Positions 1 to 12,576 of a stretch of 64,000 nucleotides of DNA are shown here, one piece after another; position 1 is the first letter of the stretch, and every line of letters begins with the position of its first letter. The notes under the pieces were generated by a model. It was not told where the DNA came from. It saw only the letters and a list, made by a program, of their open reading frames with translations, and did no database searches. The DNA is from Variovorax sp. J2L1-78 (lineage in GTDB: Bacteria > Pseudomonadota > Gammaproteobacteria > Burkholderiales > Burkholderiaceae_C): assembly GCF_030317205.1 (NCBI RefSeq), contig NZ_JASZYB010000001.1, positions 1,054,001-1,118,000 on the forward strand, given 5' to 3'. The position numbers and the translations under genes were made by a program.

Positions 1-19
1 TGGAGGAATCGCGTTTCAC

Positions 20-967
20 TCAGTCGAACAGAAAAGAGGTGACGGCCGCGACCTGGTCGGGCTTCACGAAGGTGGGCGCATGGCCGACGCCGGCGAACTC
101 GACCAGCCGGGCCTTCGGGCCGCGCTGCGTCATGGCCAGTGCGGTGTCGTGCGACAGCAGATCGGATTGCGCGCCGCGCGTCAGCAGCGTCTCGGCCTGG
201 ATCGCATCGTAGAGCGACCACAGCGCCGCTTCGCCCTGCGCTGCGGCCTCCGGCGTGATGGCTTGGAAGGGTACGGCGATCGCAGGGTCGTAATGAAGGA
301 CGAACGGCGCGTCGGTGGCATCGCCCGCTCGCTTGGCCGCGCCGTCGGCCGTCCGCCGGCTCGCCGGAACGACCATGGCGCGCGACAGCGCCAGCCATTC
401 GTCCGGCGTGTGCGGACCGAAGCTCTGCGAGATCGTCCACATGGCGTCGGCGGCCTCCTGCAGCGTGGCGAAGCGCCCGACATTGCCGAGGTACAGGCCG
501 ATGCGCTGCAAGGCGGCCGCATCGATCGTCGGACCGACGTCGTTGATCACCAGGCGACGGATCGGTGCCGGCAAGGCGAGCGTCGCGTTGCCCGCGAGCA
601 CCAGCCCGATGAGCCCGCCCATGCTGGTACCGACATAGTCGAACTGCGCGATGGCGCGATCGGCCTGCAGCTGCGCGAGCAGGGCCAGCATGTCGGCGGC
701 GTAGAGCGGCACCTGGTAACCCTGCGGGTCGACCAGCCAGTCGCTCTCGCCACGGCCGACGACATCGGGGCAGACGACGCGCACGTCCCCGCCCGCACGC
801 GCGACGATCGCCTGCGCGAGCACATCGAAATCGCGGCCCTGCCGCGTGAGCCCGTGCACGCACAGCACGAGGTTCGCGCTGTGCGCATTGCCCCACTGCC
901 AGCAGCCCATTCGATGCCCTCCTTGCGCATCCGCGCAATCGACGAAGAAGAGAGTGGGCTCGGTCAT
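20..967 (-). CDS. alpha/beta hydrolase
   Basis: Alpha/beta-hydrolase-fold protein of about 315 residues; substrate unknown. An HG oxyanion motif lies near residue 38, the nucleophile elbow GTSMGG at about 113-118 (Ser115), and a C-terminal GVGHAP supplies the likely catalytic His. No signal peptide, so probably cytoplasmic. I chose the ATG at 967 because the fold begins there; an ATG at 1018 would add 17 residues with no clear domain. It is divergent from bdhA. A link to polyhydroxybutyrate or ester metabolism is only suggested by that neighbour. Confidence 0.85.
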   Translation of the reverse strand: MTEPTLFFVDCADAQGGHRMGCWQWGNAHSANLVLCVHGLTRQGRDFDVLAQAIVARAGGDVRVVCPDVVGRGESDWLVDPQGYQVPLYAADMLALLAQLQADRAIAQFDYVGTSMGGLIGLVLAGNATLALPAPIRRLVINDVGPTIDAAALQRIGLYLGNVGRFATLQEAADAMWTISQSFGPHTPDEWLALSRAMVVPASRRTADGAAKRAGDATDAPFVLHYDPAIAVPFQAITPEAAAQGEAALWSLYDAIQAETLLTRGAQSDLLSHDTALAMTQRGPKARLVEFAGVGHAPTFVKPDQVAAVTSFLFD

Positions 968-1043
968 GAACGGGACAGAAACAGGGACTGATGGCTGCGG
1001 ATAATGGTCTCGCTGCATCCTAATTCATCCGGAGATTGACATC

Positions 1044-1814
1044 ATGCTCAAAGGCAAGACCGCCCTCGTGACGGGGTCCACCAGTGGCATCGGCCTGGCC
1101 ATCGCCAGGGCGCTGGCCCAGCAAGGCGCCAACGTCGTGCTCAACGGCTTCGGCGACGCCGAGGCGCCGCAACAGGAGATCGCTGCACTTGGCGTGGAGG
1201 TGGCGTACCACGGTGCCGACATGAGCCAGCCAACGCAGATCGAGGACATGATGAAGTTCGCGGCGTCGCGTTTCGGGCGCGTCGATGTCCTGGTGAACAA
1301 CGCCGGCATTCAGCATGTGGCCAAGGTCGAGGATTTTCCAGTCGAGCGCTGGGACGCCATCATCGCCATCAACCTCACCAGCGCCTTCCACACGACGCGG
1401 CTCGCGATCCCGGCGATGCGCGCGGCGAACTGGGGCCGCATCGTGAACATCGCGTCGGCGCACGGCCTGGTCGCGTCGGCGCAGAAGTCGGCCTACGTGG
1501 CGGCCAAGCACGGCATCGTCGGCTTCACGAAGTCGGCAGCGCTCGAACTCGCGACCACCGGGGTCACCTGCAACGCCATCTGCCCGGGATGGGTCCTGAC
1601 ACCGCTGGTGCAAAAGCAGATCGATGACCGTGCCGCTCGCGAAGGCATTTCGCTGGCCCAGGCACAGACCGACCTGCTGGGCGAGAAGCAACCGTCGCTG
1701 CAGTTCACGACGGTCGACCAATTGGGCGGGCTGGCTGTTTTTCTGTGCTCGCCCGCCGCGGATCAGGTCCGCGGCGTGGCGTGGCAGGTCGACGGCGGCT
1801 GGACCGCGCAATGA
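1044..1814 (+). CDS. bdhA: 3-hydroxybutyrate dehydrogenase
   Basis: Short-chain dehydrogenase of 256 residues, matching the usual length of D-3-hydroxybutyrate dehydrogenase, which interconverts 3-hydroxybutyrate and acetoacetate with NAD in PHB turnover. The N-terminal TGSTSGIG cofactor loop (residues 10-17), NNAG, Ser138, Tyr151 and Lys155 (YVAAK) form a complete SDR active site. GGAG lies 9 nt before the ATG. The C-terminal region, with ICPGWVLTPLV and a QVDGGWTAQ end, is typical of the BdhA group. The next gene points the other way. Confidence 0.92.
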   Translation: MLKGKTALVTGSTSGIGLAIARALAQQGANVVLNGFGDAEAPQQEIAALGVEVAYHGADMSQPTQIEDMMKFAASRFGRVDVLVNNAGIQHVAKVEDFPVERWDAIIAINLTSAFHTTRLAIPAMRAANWGRIVNIASAHGLVASAQKSAYVAAKHGIVGFTKSAALELATTGVTCNAICPGWVLTPLVQKQIDDRAAREGISLAQAQTDLLGEKQPSLQFTTVDQLGGLAVFLCSPAADQVRGVAWQVDGGWTAQ

Positions 1815-1833
1815 GCGCAACCGACGCCGCAGC

Positions 1834-2532
1834 CTACTTGAGCTGCACCGCGCCCGACACGTTCACGACGACGCTCGTCTTGCCCGCCTCGACCGGCACC
1901 GGCGCGTCGGCGGAGAAGGACTTGGCCTGCGCCGCCATCATCCGCGGGCGGATCGGGCCGCCCTCGTTCGCGTTCACCGACACCTCCCGCAGGGTGTAGC
2001 CGGCGAAGCCGAAGCCCTTGGCCAGCTCGCCGGCCTTCTGCTTGAAGTTCTCGATGGCGATCGACTGCGCCTCGGTCTCGACCTGTGCGCGCTGCTCGCG
2101 GCTCAGCCCGAAGCCGACGCCGCCGACCGTCAACGTCGTGATGCGGTTGGCGGTCTGCGTGATGCGCGGGAAGTCGCGCCCTTCCAGCACGAGCTCGGTC
2201 GAGCCCTGCCAGCCATTGATCTTGCCTTCGCGGGTGTAGCGCGGCGACAGCGTGAAGTTGCCGGTGCGCACGTCGAGCTGCCCCGGCTGTGCACTCTTGC
2301 GTGCCTCGGCCAATGCGGCGTCCAGCGCGGCCTTGAGCTGGCTCTGGACGGTGGCGGCCTCGGGGGCGTCGCGGGTGGTGCTGAGCGTCATGCTCAACAG
2401 ATCCTGCTGGACCTCGACCGTGCCGCTGGCCGACAGCTGCAGCACGTTCTGCGGTGGCGGCGTGTCGGCCAGGGCCACACCGGCACAGACCAGGGCCGCG
2501 CACGCGGCGATCGACTTCATCATTGTTCTCAA
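1834..2532 (-). CDS. SIMPL (DUF541) domain periplasmic protein
   Basis: SIMPL/DUF541-family protein of 232 residues with an N-terminal signal peptide (hydrophobic stretch after MMKS, cleavage near VALA-DT), so periplasmic. The family's biochemical role is poorly known; some members bear on oxidative stress or membrane integrity. The mature part begins with the family's repeated beta pattern (LQLSASGTVEVQQD). The start given is a TTG with GAAGGG six nt upstream; the ATG at 2523 lacks a well-spaced ribosome site but would give almost the same signal peptide. Confidence 0.85.
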   Translation of the reverse strand: MRTMMKSIAACAALVCAGVALADTPPPQNVLQLSASGTVEVQQDLLSMTLSTTRDAPEAATVQSQLKAALDAALAEARKSAQPGQLDVRTGNFTLSPRYTREGKINGWQGSTELVLEGRDFPRITQTANRITTLTVGGVGFGLSREQRAQVETEAQSIAIENFKQKAGELAKGFGFAGYTLREVSVNANEGGPIRPRMMAAQAKSFSADAPVPVEAGKTSVVVNVSGAVQLK

Positions 2533-2584
2533 GACATTCCCTTCGATGGTGAAAAGCCGGCCCAGAACAGGCCGGCGGGTGGCG

Positions 2585-2953
2585 TCACTGCCGCTGACTG
2601 CGCGGCAACGTCAACGCGCGCATCGGTGTCGGCGGCTGGGGTTCCGCGGGCGGCGAAGCCTCCGCCGCCGGGGATGGCGTGTTGACATGCGGTGCATCGT
2701 AGCGCGGCGACCACTGCTGCCGGACCTGGCTGCGCAGTTCGGCCAACTCGGCCGGGGTGAGCCGACGCCCGGCGGACGCCTCCTCGCGCTGCACCTCTTC
2801 GCGCTGCGCGGCACGGTGCGCCTGCACCGCCTGGCGCACTTCGTGGCGCGTCGCGCCGCCAACCTGCACCAAGCCCGTCGCAGCCCACGACACCGAACAG
2901 GCGGAAAACACCAGCGCAACGGGCAGCGAACGGACGGGAATGGGCGATTTCAT
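2585..2953 (-). CDS. small exported hypothetical protein
   Basis: A 122-residue protein I do not recognise. An N-terminal signal-like stretch (VALVFSACSVSWA) suggests export. The middle is charged and helical with many Gln, Arg and Glu, including a LTPAELAELRSQVRQQW segment, and the C-terminal third is Pro/Ala rich and probably disordered. It lies 52 bp upstream of the SIMPL gene on the same strand, so the two may be co-transcribed. It is divergent from the OmpR-type regulator. Confidence 0.6.
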   Translation of the reverse strand: MKSPIPVRSLPVALVFSACSVSWAATGLVQVGGATRHEVRQAVQAHRAAQREEVQREEASAGRRLTPAELAELRSQVRQQWSPRYDAPHVNTPSPAAEASPPAEPQPPTPMRALTLPRSQRQ

Positions 2954-3125
2954 GGAGGACCAGGAGCGGTGACAGCCTCACTGTGCCATCAACGTTTGAA
3001 GCCGGAATCAACGCTCCGCCAACGCAGGCAAGTTGTGTAACTTAGTGTCAGACAAACACGCAAAGCCAAAGAATGGCGACGCAACGCCTTCAGAATCGCG
3101 CCTGTTACAAATATCCGTTGCAGAA

Positions 3126-3857
3126 ATGAATCAGACTCCCGCACGTACTGACAAGGTCGTCATCGTCGACGACGACGCGCGCATCCGCGACCTGCTCCGC
3201 CGCTACCTGACCCAGGAAGGTTTCGAGGTCATCGTGGCCGAGGACGGCAAGGCGCTCAACCGCATCCTGCTGCGCGACACGGTCGACCTGATCGTGCTCG
3301 ACCTCATGATGCCCGGCGAAGACGGCCTGTCGGTCTGCCGGCGCCTGCGCGCTGCCAATGACCGCACCCCGATCATCATGCTCACCGCCAAGGGCGAGGA
3401 CGTCGACCGCATCGTCGGCCTCGAAGTCGGCGCCGACGACTACCTGGGCAAGCCCTTCAACCCGCGCGAACTGCTGGCTCGCGTCCACGCGGTGCTGCGT
3501 CGCCGTCCGCCGCTCGAGGCACCCGGGGCGCCGTCGACCGACAACGAGACGGTGAGCTTCGGCCCCTTCACCTTCGACCTGGGCTCGCGCACCCTCAAGA
3601 AGGACGGCGAGGAGCTCTCGCTGACCACTGGTGAGTTCGCCATGCTCAAGGCCCTGGTGCGCCACCCGCGCCAGCCGCTGTCGCGCGAAAAGCTCGCGCA
3701 GCTGGCCCGCGGCCGCGAATTCGAGCCCTTCGACCGCAGCCTGGACGTGCAGATCTCGCGCCTGCGCAAGCTGGTGGAGTCCGATGCGGCCGCGCCGCGC
3801 TACATCCAGACGGTCTGGGGCGTGGGCTACGTGTTCGTGCCGGACGGCACGGCCTGA
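3126..3857 (+). CDS. ompR: OmpR-family response regulator
   Basis: DNA-binding response regulator of 243 residues. The receiver domain has the acidic pair in VDDDAR, phospho-acceptor Asp59 (VLDLMMPG) and Lys109 (GKPF); a winged-helix effector domain follows from about residue 140. The length and the partner kinase just downstream match OmpR/EnvZ systems. I chose the ATG at 3126, since an upstream TTG in frame at 3033 would add 31 unconserved residues. Signals and targets cannot be read from the sequence. Confidence 0.9.
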   Translation: MNQTPARTDKVVIVDDDARIRDLLRRYLTQEGFEVIVAEDGKALNRILLRDTVDLIVLDLMMPGEDGLSVCRRLRAANDRTPIIMLTAKGEDVDRIVGLEVGADDYLGKPFNPRELLARVHAVLRRRPPLEAPGAPSTDNETVSFGPFTFDLGSRTLKKDGEELSLTTGEFAMLKALVRHPRQPLSREKLAQLARGREFEPFDRSLDVQISRLRKLVESDAAAPRYIQTVWGVGYVFVPDGTA

Positions 3858-3939
3858 AGCGCTCCGCATGCATGCGGAGGCCGCCGGCCCCCGGACGACC
3901 CAGCCGGCCCCCTTTTCCGACGATGGCCCGCAGGTCACG

Positions 3940-5346
3940 ATGCCGAGCCCCCTCGAGGGCACGCCTCAGACCAAGCGGCGCGTCGGGCTGAAGCTCGGCT
4001 TCAGCCTTTTCTGGCGCACCTTCTTCCTGCTGGCGCTGCTGCTCTTCGGCTGCACGGTCGCCTGGCTGCAGACCTTCCGCGCGCTGGAGTACGAGCCGCG
4101 CGCCATCCAGACGGCGCACCAGATCGCCTCGCTGGTGAACCTGACGCGCGCCGCGCTCGTCTACTCCGACGCGATCACCCGCGTCTCGCTGATCAAGACC
4201 CTGGCCGACCAGGAGGGCGTGCGCATCCTGCCGCGCGAGCCGAACGACCGCTTCGCGCCCTACACCAGCGGCGCGCTCGACCAGCGCGTGACCGAGGAGC
4301 TCATCGACCAGCTGGGCGAGGGCACGACCGTGGCCAGCCGGGTCAACGACGAGCCCGGTCTGTGGATCGGCTTCACGATCGAGAGCGACACCTACTGGCT
4401 GCTGCTCGACCCGACCCGTTTCAGCCGCGTGGGGGGGCGTACCTGGCTGGTGTGGCTGATCACGGCGATGGTGCTGTCGCTGGCCGGCGCCGCGCTCATC
4501 ACGCGCTTCATCAACCGGCCGCTCAAGCAGCTCTCGCGCGCCACCCGGCAGGTGCGCGAAGGCGAATACGAGGCGCACCGGCTCGACGAACGGGCCCGCA
4601 CCAACGAGATCCGCGCGGTCAACATCGGCTTCAACCGCATGGCCGACCAGCTGGCGAAGATCGAGCAGGACCGCGCCATCATGCTGGCCGGCATCTCGCA
4701 CGACCTGCGCACGCCGCTCGCGCGCCTGCGCCTCGAGACCGAGATGAGCGTGGCCGACGAAGACGCCCGCAACCACATGGCGGCCGATATCGCGCAACTC
4801 GACGCGATCATCGACAAGTTCCTCGACTACGCACGTCCCGACCATGTGGACTTCAAGCCCGTGCTCCTGCGCGACGTGGTCGATGCCTGCACCTATGCCG
4901 TGCAGGAGTACGACGACATGAAGATCAAGGTCGACGTGCCCTACGACCTGCGCGTGATGGCTGACGAGGTCGAGCTGCAGCGCGTGATCTCGAACCTGGT
5001 CGAGAACGCCCGTCGCTACGGCAAGACCCCCGCGACCGGCGTGGCCGATGTGACGATCCAGGCCCAGGCGCACGACGAGGCGGTGCTCATCAAGGTGCGC
5101 GACCACGGCGCGGGCGTCGCGGCGGCCACGCTGTCGCAGCTGACCAAGCCGTTCTTCCGGGGTGATGCGGCACGCACCTCCGCGGCAGGCGCCGGGCTCG
5201 GCCTGTCGATCGTGGCGAAAAACATCGAACGCATGGGCGGCACCTTCGCGCTCACCAGCACACCGGGGCGCGGCTTCGCGGCGCACATCCGGATGCCGCG
5301 CGCGATGCCGCCCAAGCCCGCTGCGGCACCCGGCAAAAAGGGCTGA
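3940..5346 (+). CDS. envZ: EnvZ-like sensor histidine kinase
   Basis: Membrane sensor kinase of 468 residues, partner of the preceding regulator. It has TM1 at about 21-43, a periplasmic sensor region of roughly 120 residues, TM2 at about 168-188, a HAMP segment with INRPLKQLS, the H-box ISHDLRTPLARLR with His254, an N-box NLVENARRYG, and G-boxes DHGAGV and GAGLGLSIV. AGG precedes the chosen ATG by about 5 nt. An upstream ATG at 3868 would add 24 Pro/Ala-rich residues and close the gap to the regulator gene. Confidence 0.88.
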   Translation: MPSPLEGTPQTKRRVGLKLGFSLFWRTFFLLALLLFGCTVAWLQTFRALEYEPRAIQTAHQIASLVNLTRAALVYSDAITRVSLIKTLADQEGVRILPREPNDRFAPYTSGALDQRVTEELIDQLGEGTTVASRVNDEPGLWIGFTIESDTYWLLLDPTRFSRVGGRTWLVWLITAMVLSLAGAALITRFINRPLKQLSRATRQVREGEYEAHRLDERARTNEIRAVNIGFNRMADQLAKIEQDRAIMLAGISHDLRTPLARLRLETEMSVADEDARNHMAADIAQLDAIIDKFLDYARPDHVDFKPVLLRDVVDACTYAVQEYDDMKIKVDVPYDLRVMADEVELQRVISNLVENARRYGKTPATGVADVTIQAQAHDEAVLIKVRDHGAGVAAATLSQLTKPFFRGDAARTSAAGAGLGLSIVAKNIERMGGTFALTSTPGRGFAAHIRMPRAMPPKPAAAPGKKG

Positions 5347-5376
5347 ACGACCGGCGCGGCCAAGGCCAGGGATGCC

Positions 5377-5455
5377 GAGGAACCGGCTTCGCCGGGCCTC
5401 TGGTATCGCGCCCTTGAGGGGGAGGCGCCGCAGACGCATCGGGGGTGGGCTTCAT
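5377..5455. repeat. possible dispersed intergenic repeat with stem-loop
   Basis: The gap between the convergent envZ and ispF genes holds an imperfect stem-loop at 5377-5400 (GAGG..CCGGC / GCCGG..CCTC around TTC). Next comes a G-rich tract with a CCTTGAGGGGGAGGCG element. From memory, similar GC-rich intergenic elements recur in Variovorax-like genomes; only one copy occurs here, so repeat status is unproven. It could also act as a two-way transcription stop. Confidence 0.3.
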
Positions 5456-5456
5456 T

Positions 5457-5942
5457 TCAGCGGTGCAGCAGCACCGCGGCGCGCGCTTCCATCGCACGGC
5501 CCTCGCCCACCGGGCCCAGCTTCTCGGCGGTCTTGGCCTTCACGTTGACCCGGTCGAGCGCGACGTCCAGCGTCTGGGCGATGCGCGCGACCATGGCCGG
5601 GATGTGCGGCGCCAGCTTCGGCGCCTGCGCGATCACGGTGCTGTCCACATTGCCGATCTGCCAGCCGGCCGCGCGCACGCGCCGCGCCGCCTCGGCCAGC
5701 AGCACGGCGGAGTCGGCCCCGCGGAACTGCGCATCGGTGTCCGGGAAATGCCGCCCGATGTCGCCCAGCCCCGCCGCGCCCAGCAGCGCATCCGTGATCG
5801 CATGCAGCAGCACGTCGGCATCGGAATGGCCCAGCAGGCCGGTGCTGTGCGGCACCTCGATGCCGCCAAGGACGAGCTTGCGCCCGGCGACCAGCTGGTG
5901 GATGTCCCAGCCCTCGCCCACGCGGATATCGAAAGAGGTCAT
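5457..5942 (-). CDS. ispF: 2-C-methyl-D-erythritol 2,4-cyclodiphosphate synthase
   Basis: IspF of 161 residues, the usual length. It cyclises CDP-methylerythritol phosphate in the non-mevalonate isoprenoid pathway, in the cytoplasm as a trimer. Metal ligands are visible in GWDIH near residue 11 and in the [13 protein letters not shown] segment, and [10 protein letters not shown] and the C-terminal TAEKLG motif are present. Its start overlaps the ispD stop by 4 nt (ATGA), so the two steps are translationally coupled. Confidence 0.96.
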   Translation of the reverse strand: MTSFDIRVGEGWDIHQLVAGRKLVLGGIEVPHSTGLLGHSDADVLLHAITDALLGAAGLGDIGRHFPDTDAQFRGADSAVLLAEAARRVRAAGWQIGNVDSTVIAQAPKLAPHIPAMVARIAQTLDVALDRVNVKAKTAEKLGPVGEGRAMEARAAVLLHR

Positions 5943-6655
5943 GCAGTGCCCTGGTTGCGACGCGCGAGCAGCACGGCCTCGGCCAGTGCGAAGTCCTCGG
6001 CGTAGGTGACTTTGAAGTTCTGGGCGCTGCCCTCGACCAGCAGCGGCGCCAGGCCGCGCGATTCGATGGCGCTGGCCTCGTCGGTGACGGCATCACCCAT
6101 TTTCTCCAGCGCGTCGAGCAGGATGCCGATGCGGAACATCTGCGGCGTCTGCGCCAGCCACTTGTCGGCGCGTGCCAGGGTGACGGCCACGCGGCCGTCC
6201 GGCGATGCCGACTTCAGCGTGTCGGCCAGCCGGTGCGCCAGCAGGCCACCGACGGCGTCGTGCTCGCACGCGGCCAGCAGCGACTCGATCTGCGTCGGCG
6301 TGATCAGACAGCGCGCAGCGTCGTGCACCAGCACCCAGTCGTGCGGCGAGGCGCCAGCGTCGCGCAGCGCGACCAGCCCGTTGCGTACCGAGGCGGCCCG
6401 GCTGGCGCCGCCGACCCGCAACAGCGCCTCGCCTGCGCCAGGAAAGCGCGGCAGCGCGGCCTCGACGGCCCGGTCGTCCGGCGCCACCACCAGGGCCACG
6501 GTGGCGAAGCGACCCGGCAGCGCCCGGAACGCCTCCAGCGTGTGCGCGACCATCGGCTGGCCAGCGATGCGCCGGTACTGCTTGGGCGCGTCGCCCCCGG
6601 CGCGGCTGCCCGAGCCGGCGCTGGGGATGAGGACGAAGAAGCGGGAGGCGTGCAT
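5939..6655 (-). CDS. ispD: 2-C-methyl-D-erythritol 4-phosphate cytidylyltransferase
   Basis: IspD of 238 residues, which joins CTP and methylerythritol phosphate in the non-mevalonate isoprenoid pathway. The nucleotide-binding loop is visible as [10 protein letters not shown] with PKQY following, then the VLVHDAAR substrate motif and the C-terminal [11 protein letters not shown] segment. It is the first gene of an ispD-ispF pair with an ATGA overlap. Its promoter must lie in the 116 bp shared with the divergent mfd gene. Confidence 0.95.
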   Translation of the reverse strand: MHASRFFVLIPSAGSGSRAGGDAPKQYRRIAGQPMVAHTLEAFRALPGRFATVALVVAPDDRAVEAALPRFPGAGEALLRVGGASRAASVRNGLVALRDAGASPHDWVLVHDAARCLITPTQIESLLAACEHDAVGGLLAHRLADTLKSASPDGRVAVTLARADKWLAQTPQMFRIGILLDALEKMGDAVTDEASAIESRGLAPLLVEGSAQNFKVTYAEDFALAEAVLLARRNQGTA

Positions 6656-6698
6656 CGAAAGGTCGCGCGGCGCGCGGCAGGCAGGAAAGGGGCTGCCA

Positions 6699-6708
6699 TT
6701 CTAGAATT
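6699..6708. promoter_or_regulatory. palindromic -10-like element between ispD and mfd
   Basis: The ten bases ATTCTAGAAT form a perfect palindrome, so a TAGAAT -10-like hexamer can be read on both strands between the divergent ispD and mfd genes. No good -35 box is seen on either side. A shared two-way promoter is an inference. Confidence 0.35.
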
Positions 6709-6720
6709 GCGGCGTCTCTC

Positions 6721-6750
6721 AACACCCCTCGTCACCCGACGCGGGGTGTT
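6721..6750 (+). promoter_or_regulatory. stable hairpin in the mfd leader
   Basis: An 8-bp outer stem (AACACCCC / GGGGTGTT) and a 4-bp inner stem (CGTC / GACG) are separated by a single mismatch and close an ACCC loop. The hairpin ends 21 nt before the mfd ATG. It could affect mfd translation or mRNA stability; no classical T-run follows it. Confidence 0.4.
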
Positions 6751-6771
6751 CTGCATTTCTCGAAGCACTTC

Positions 6772-10250
<3,479 letters not shown>

Positions 10251-10254
<4 letters not shown>

Positions 10255-10961
10255 GCTCCACCGAATTCGCGCCCGGCCTCGTGGTGCAGCGCTTCACGCC
10301 GCCGCTCGCGCTCGCCGACTTCAAGCTGATCGCCTTCGACATGGATTCGACGCTGATCAACATCGAGTGCATCGACGAGATCGCCGACGCCGTCGGCAAG
10401 AAGGCCGAGGTCGCGGCCATCACCGAAGCGACGATGCGCGGCGAGATCAAGGACTTCAAGGAAAGCCTGCGCCGCCGCGTGGCGCTGCTTCAGGGCGTGC
10501 CGGTGTCGGCGCTGCAGCAGGTCTACGACGAGCGGCTGCAGCTCAACCCGGGCGCGAGCGAACTGGTCGCGACGTGCAAGGCGGCCGGCCTCAAGGTGCT
10601 GCTGGTGTCCGGTGGCTTCACCTTCTTCGCGAACCGTGTGAAGGACCGGCTGGGCATCGACTTCGCGCGCTCGAACCTGCTCGACGAGGCCGATGGCCAA
10701 CTCACCGGCCGCGTGGTGCAGCAGAGCTGGGGCGACATCTGCGACGGCGCCGAGAAGCGCCGCACGCTGCTGGAGGTGGCCTCGCTGCTGGGCGTGTCGC
10801 CGCAGGAATGCATCGCCGTCGGCGACGGCGCCAACGATCTGCCGATGATGGGCGAGGTCGGCCTGTCCGTCGCATTTCACGCCAAGCCCACGGTGCGCGA
10901 ACAGGCCATGGTGGCGATCAACGACGGCGGCCTCGACCGCCTGCTCGAGGTGCTTCGCTGA
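10251..10961 (+). CDS. serB: phosphoserine phosphatase
   Basis: HAD-family phosphatase of 236 residues catalysing the last step of serine synthesis. The nucleophile motif FDMDSTLINIECIDE carries the DxDxT signature and SerB-specific Glu residues. Motif II is VSGGFTFF and the C-terminal metal motif is GDGANDLPMM. It lacks the N-terminal ACT-like extension of longer SerB proteins. Its ATG overlaps the mfd stop (ATGA), a coupling with no obvious pathway logic. Confidence 0.95.
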
Positions 10962-11060
10962 GCGCCGCGACGAAACCGGTTTCCTCCTAAGGGAAAACGG
11001 CGCGCACCGCACCTAGGGTTGTTCAGGTGCCGGTCAGCTCTCCCGGATGTTGGAATGCCT

Positions 11061-11082
11061 TGCCGCATCGAAGAATGCGGCA
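11061..11082. promoter_or_regulatory. inverted repeat upstream of the tct operon
   Basis: A perfect 8-bp inverted repeat (TGCCGCAT, 6-nt spacer CGAAGA, ATGCGGCA) lies 31 bp before the tctC-like ATG. It could be an operator or an mRNA hairpin. No dedicated regulator gene lies beside this operon. Confidence 0.35.
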
Positions 11083-11113
11083 GGACATTTCGATCCACCG
11101 AGCAGGAGACACC

Positions 11114-12085
11114 ATGAAGCGCCGTCAATCCCTGAGCGTCCTGGCTGCGGCCGCGGTCGCAGCCACCCTCCCCGGCCTGGCCTTCGCGGCCTACCCCGAG
11201 CGCCCCATCACGCTGATCGTGCCCTGGGGCGCGGGCGGGGGCACCGACGCGGTGGCGCGCATCATCGCGGCCGAACTCGAGCAGGAACTCAAGCAGCCGA
11301 TCAACGTGGTGAACCGAACCGGCGGCAGCGGCGTGGTCGGCCACCAGGCCATCGCTTCGGCCCCGCCCGACGGCTACACCATCGGCATCCTGACGGTGGA
11401 GATCGGCATGATGCGGCACGCGGGCCTAACCAAGCTCTTCGGCGAGGACTACACGCCGCTGGCCTTGATGAACTTCGATGCCAACGCCGTGATGGTGCGG
11501 GCCGATTCGCCCATCAAGTCGGCGCAGGACCTGCTCGCGGCCGCCAAGGCGAACCCCGGCAAGCTCAAGGCCAGCGGTACCGGCCAGGGCGGCATCTGGC
11601 ACCTGGGCTTGGCGCAATGGCTGGTCGACAACAAGCTGCCGGGCAACGCGATCGCGTGGGTCCCGAGCCAGGGCGCCGCGCCCGGGCTGCAGGACCTGCT
11701 GGCGGGCGGGGTCGACGTGGTGTCGTGCTCGCTGCCCGAGGCGCGCGCGCTGATCGAGGCCGGCAAGGTCAACGCGCTGGTGCTGATGGGCTCCAAGCCT
11801 GACGGCATCTTCCCGAAGGTCCCGCTCTACAAGGCGGCGGACGGCTCGCTGTGGAACATCGGCGCCTGGCGCGGCATCGCCGCGCCCAAGGGCCTGCCCA
11901 AGGACATGACCGACAAGCTGGCGGCGGCCCTCAAGAAGATCTACGACGGCAAGGGCTACCAGGACTTTCTCGCGCAGCGCGGCTTCGGTGCACTCTACGC
12001 CGACCGCGGCGACTTCGGCAAGTTCATGGCCGAGAAGGACGCCGCGTCCGCCGCGGCCATGAAGGCCGTCGGCATCGCCAAGTGA
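11114..12085 (+). CDS. TctC-type substrate-binding protein
   Basis: Periplasmic binding protein of 323 residues (Bug/TctC family), the solute receptor of a tripartite tricarboxylate transporter. Signal peptide MKRRQSLSVLAAAAVAA with cleavage near FAA-YPERP. The YPERPITLIVPWGAGGGTD segment is the family's carboxylate-binding signature. AGGAG six nt before the ATG fixes the start. It heads an operon with TctB, TctA and a dehydrogenase. The ligand is a carboxylate by family, not identified here. Confidence 0.92.
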   Translation: MKRRQSLSVLAAAAVAATLPGLAFAAYPERPITLIVPWGAGGGTDAVARIIAAELEQELKQPINVVNRTGGSGVVGHQAIASAPPDGYTIGILTVEIGMMRHAGLTKLFGEDYTPLALMNFDANAVMVRADSPIKSAQDLLAAAKANPGKLKASGTGQGGIWHLGLAQWLVDNKLPGNAIAWVPSQGAAPGLQDLLAGGVDVVSCSLPEARALIEAGKVNALVLMGSKPDGIFPKVPLYKAADGSLWNIGAWRGIAAPKGLPKDMTDKLAAALKKIYDGKGYQDFLAQRGFGALYADRGDFGKFMAEKDAASAAAMKAVGIAK

Positions 12086-12098
12086 GCGCGTCGCCCCG

Positions 12099-12566
12099 AT
12101 GCGCATCCACGACAGCCTGATCGGCGGCGTTCTGCTGCTGCTGTCCCTGGCCGTGCTCTGGCACATCCAGGGTTTTCCACCCGCGGCCGGCCAGCAGTAC
12201 GGGCCGGCGTTGTTCCCGGGGCTGATCGCCATCGGCCTCGGCGCGGCATCGGCCGTGCTGGCCTGGCAGGGGCTGCGCACGAAGCAGCCCTGGCTCGTTC
12301 TGAGCGAGGGCCTGCGCTCGCCGCGACACCTGGCGGCCTTCGCCATCACCGTCGGCAGCATGGTGTTCTACATCCTGCTGTCCGAGACGCTGGGCTTCAT
12401 CGTGTGCAGCCTGGTGGTGCTGGTGGCACTGCAGTGGGCCTGCGGGGTGCGGCCGCTGCTCGCCGTGGCCGTGGCCATCGCCGCCACGCTGGTGATCCAC
12501 ACCTGTTTCTACAAGCTCCTGAAGGTGCCGCTGCCCTGGGGCCTGCTGCAACGCTTCGCCTGGTGA
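12099..12566 (+). CDS. tripartite tricarboxylate transporter TctB family protein
   Basis: Small membrane subunit of 155 residues with four predicted hydrophobic segments (about 8-25, 40-58, 78-97 and 110-135), the usual TctB size and layout. It would partner TctA in sodium- or proton-coupled uptake of carboxylates delivered by the binding protein. It starts 13 nt after the upstream stop and ends 10 nt before tctA. The small subunit is poorly conserved in sequence, so context carries much of the call. Confidence 0.88.
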   Translation: MRIHDSLIGGVLLLLSLAVLWHIQGFPPAAGQQYGPALFPGLIAIGLGAASAVLAWQGLRTKQPWLVLSEGLRSPRHLAAFAITVGSMVFYILLSETLGFIVCSLVVLVALQWACGVRPLLAVAVAIAATLVIHTCFYKLLKVPLPWGLLQRFAW

Positions 12567-12576
12567 AAGATTCCTG

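Noticed and set aside
3646..5439. 597-codon minus-strand frame over the OmpR/EnvZ-type genes
   Set aside because: Composition is typical of a high-GC antisense frame; the two-component genes on the plus strand are intact.
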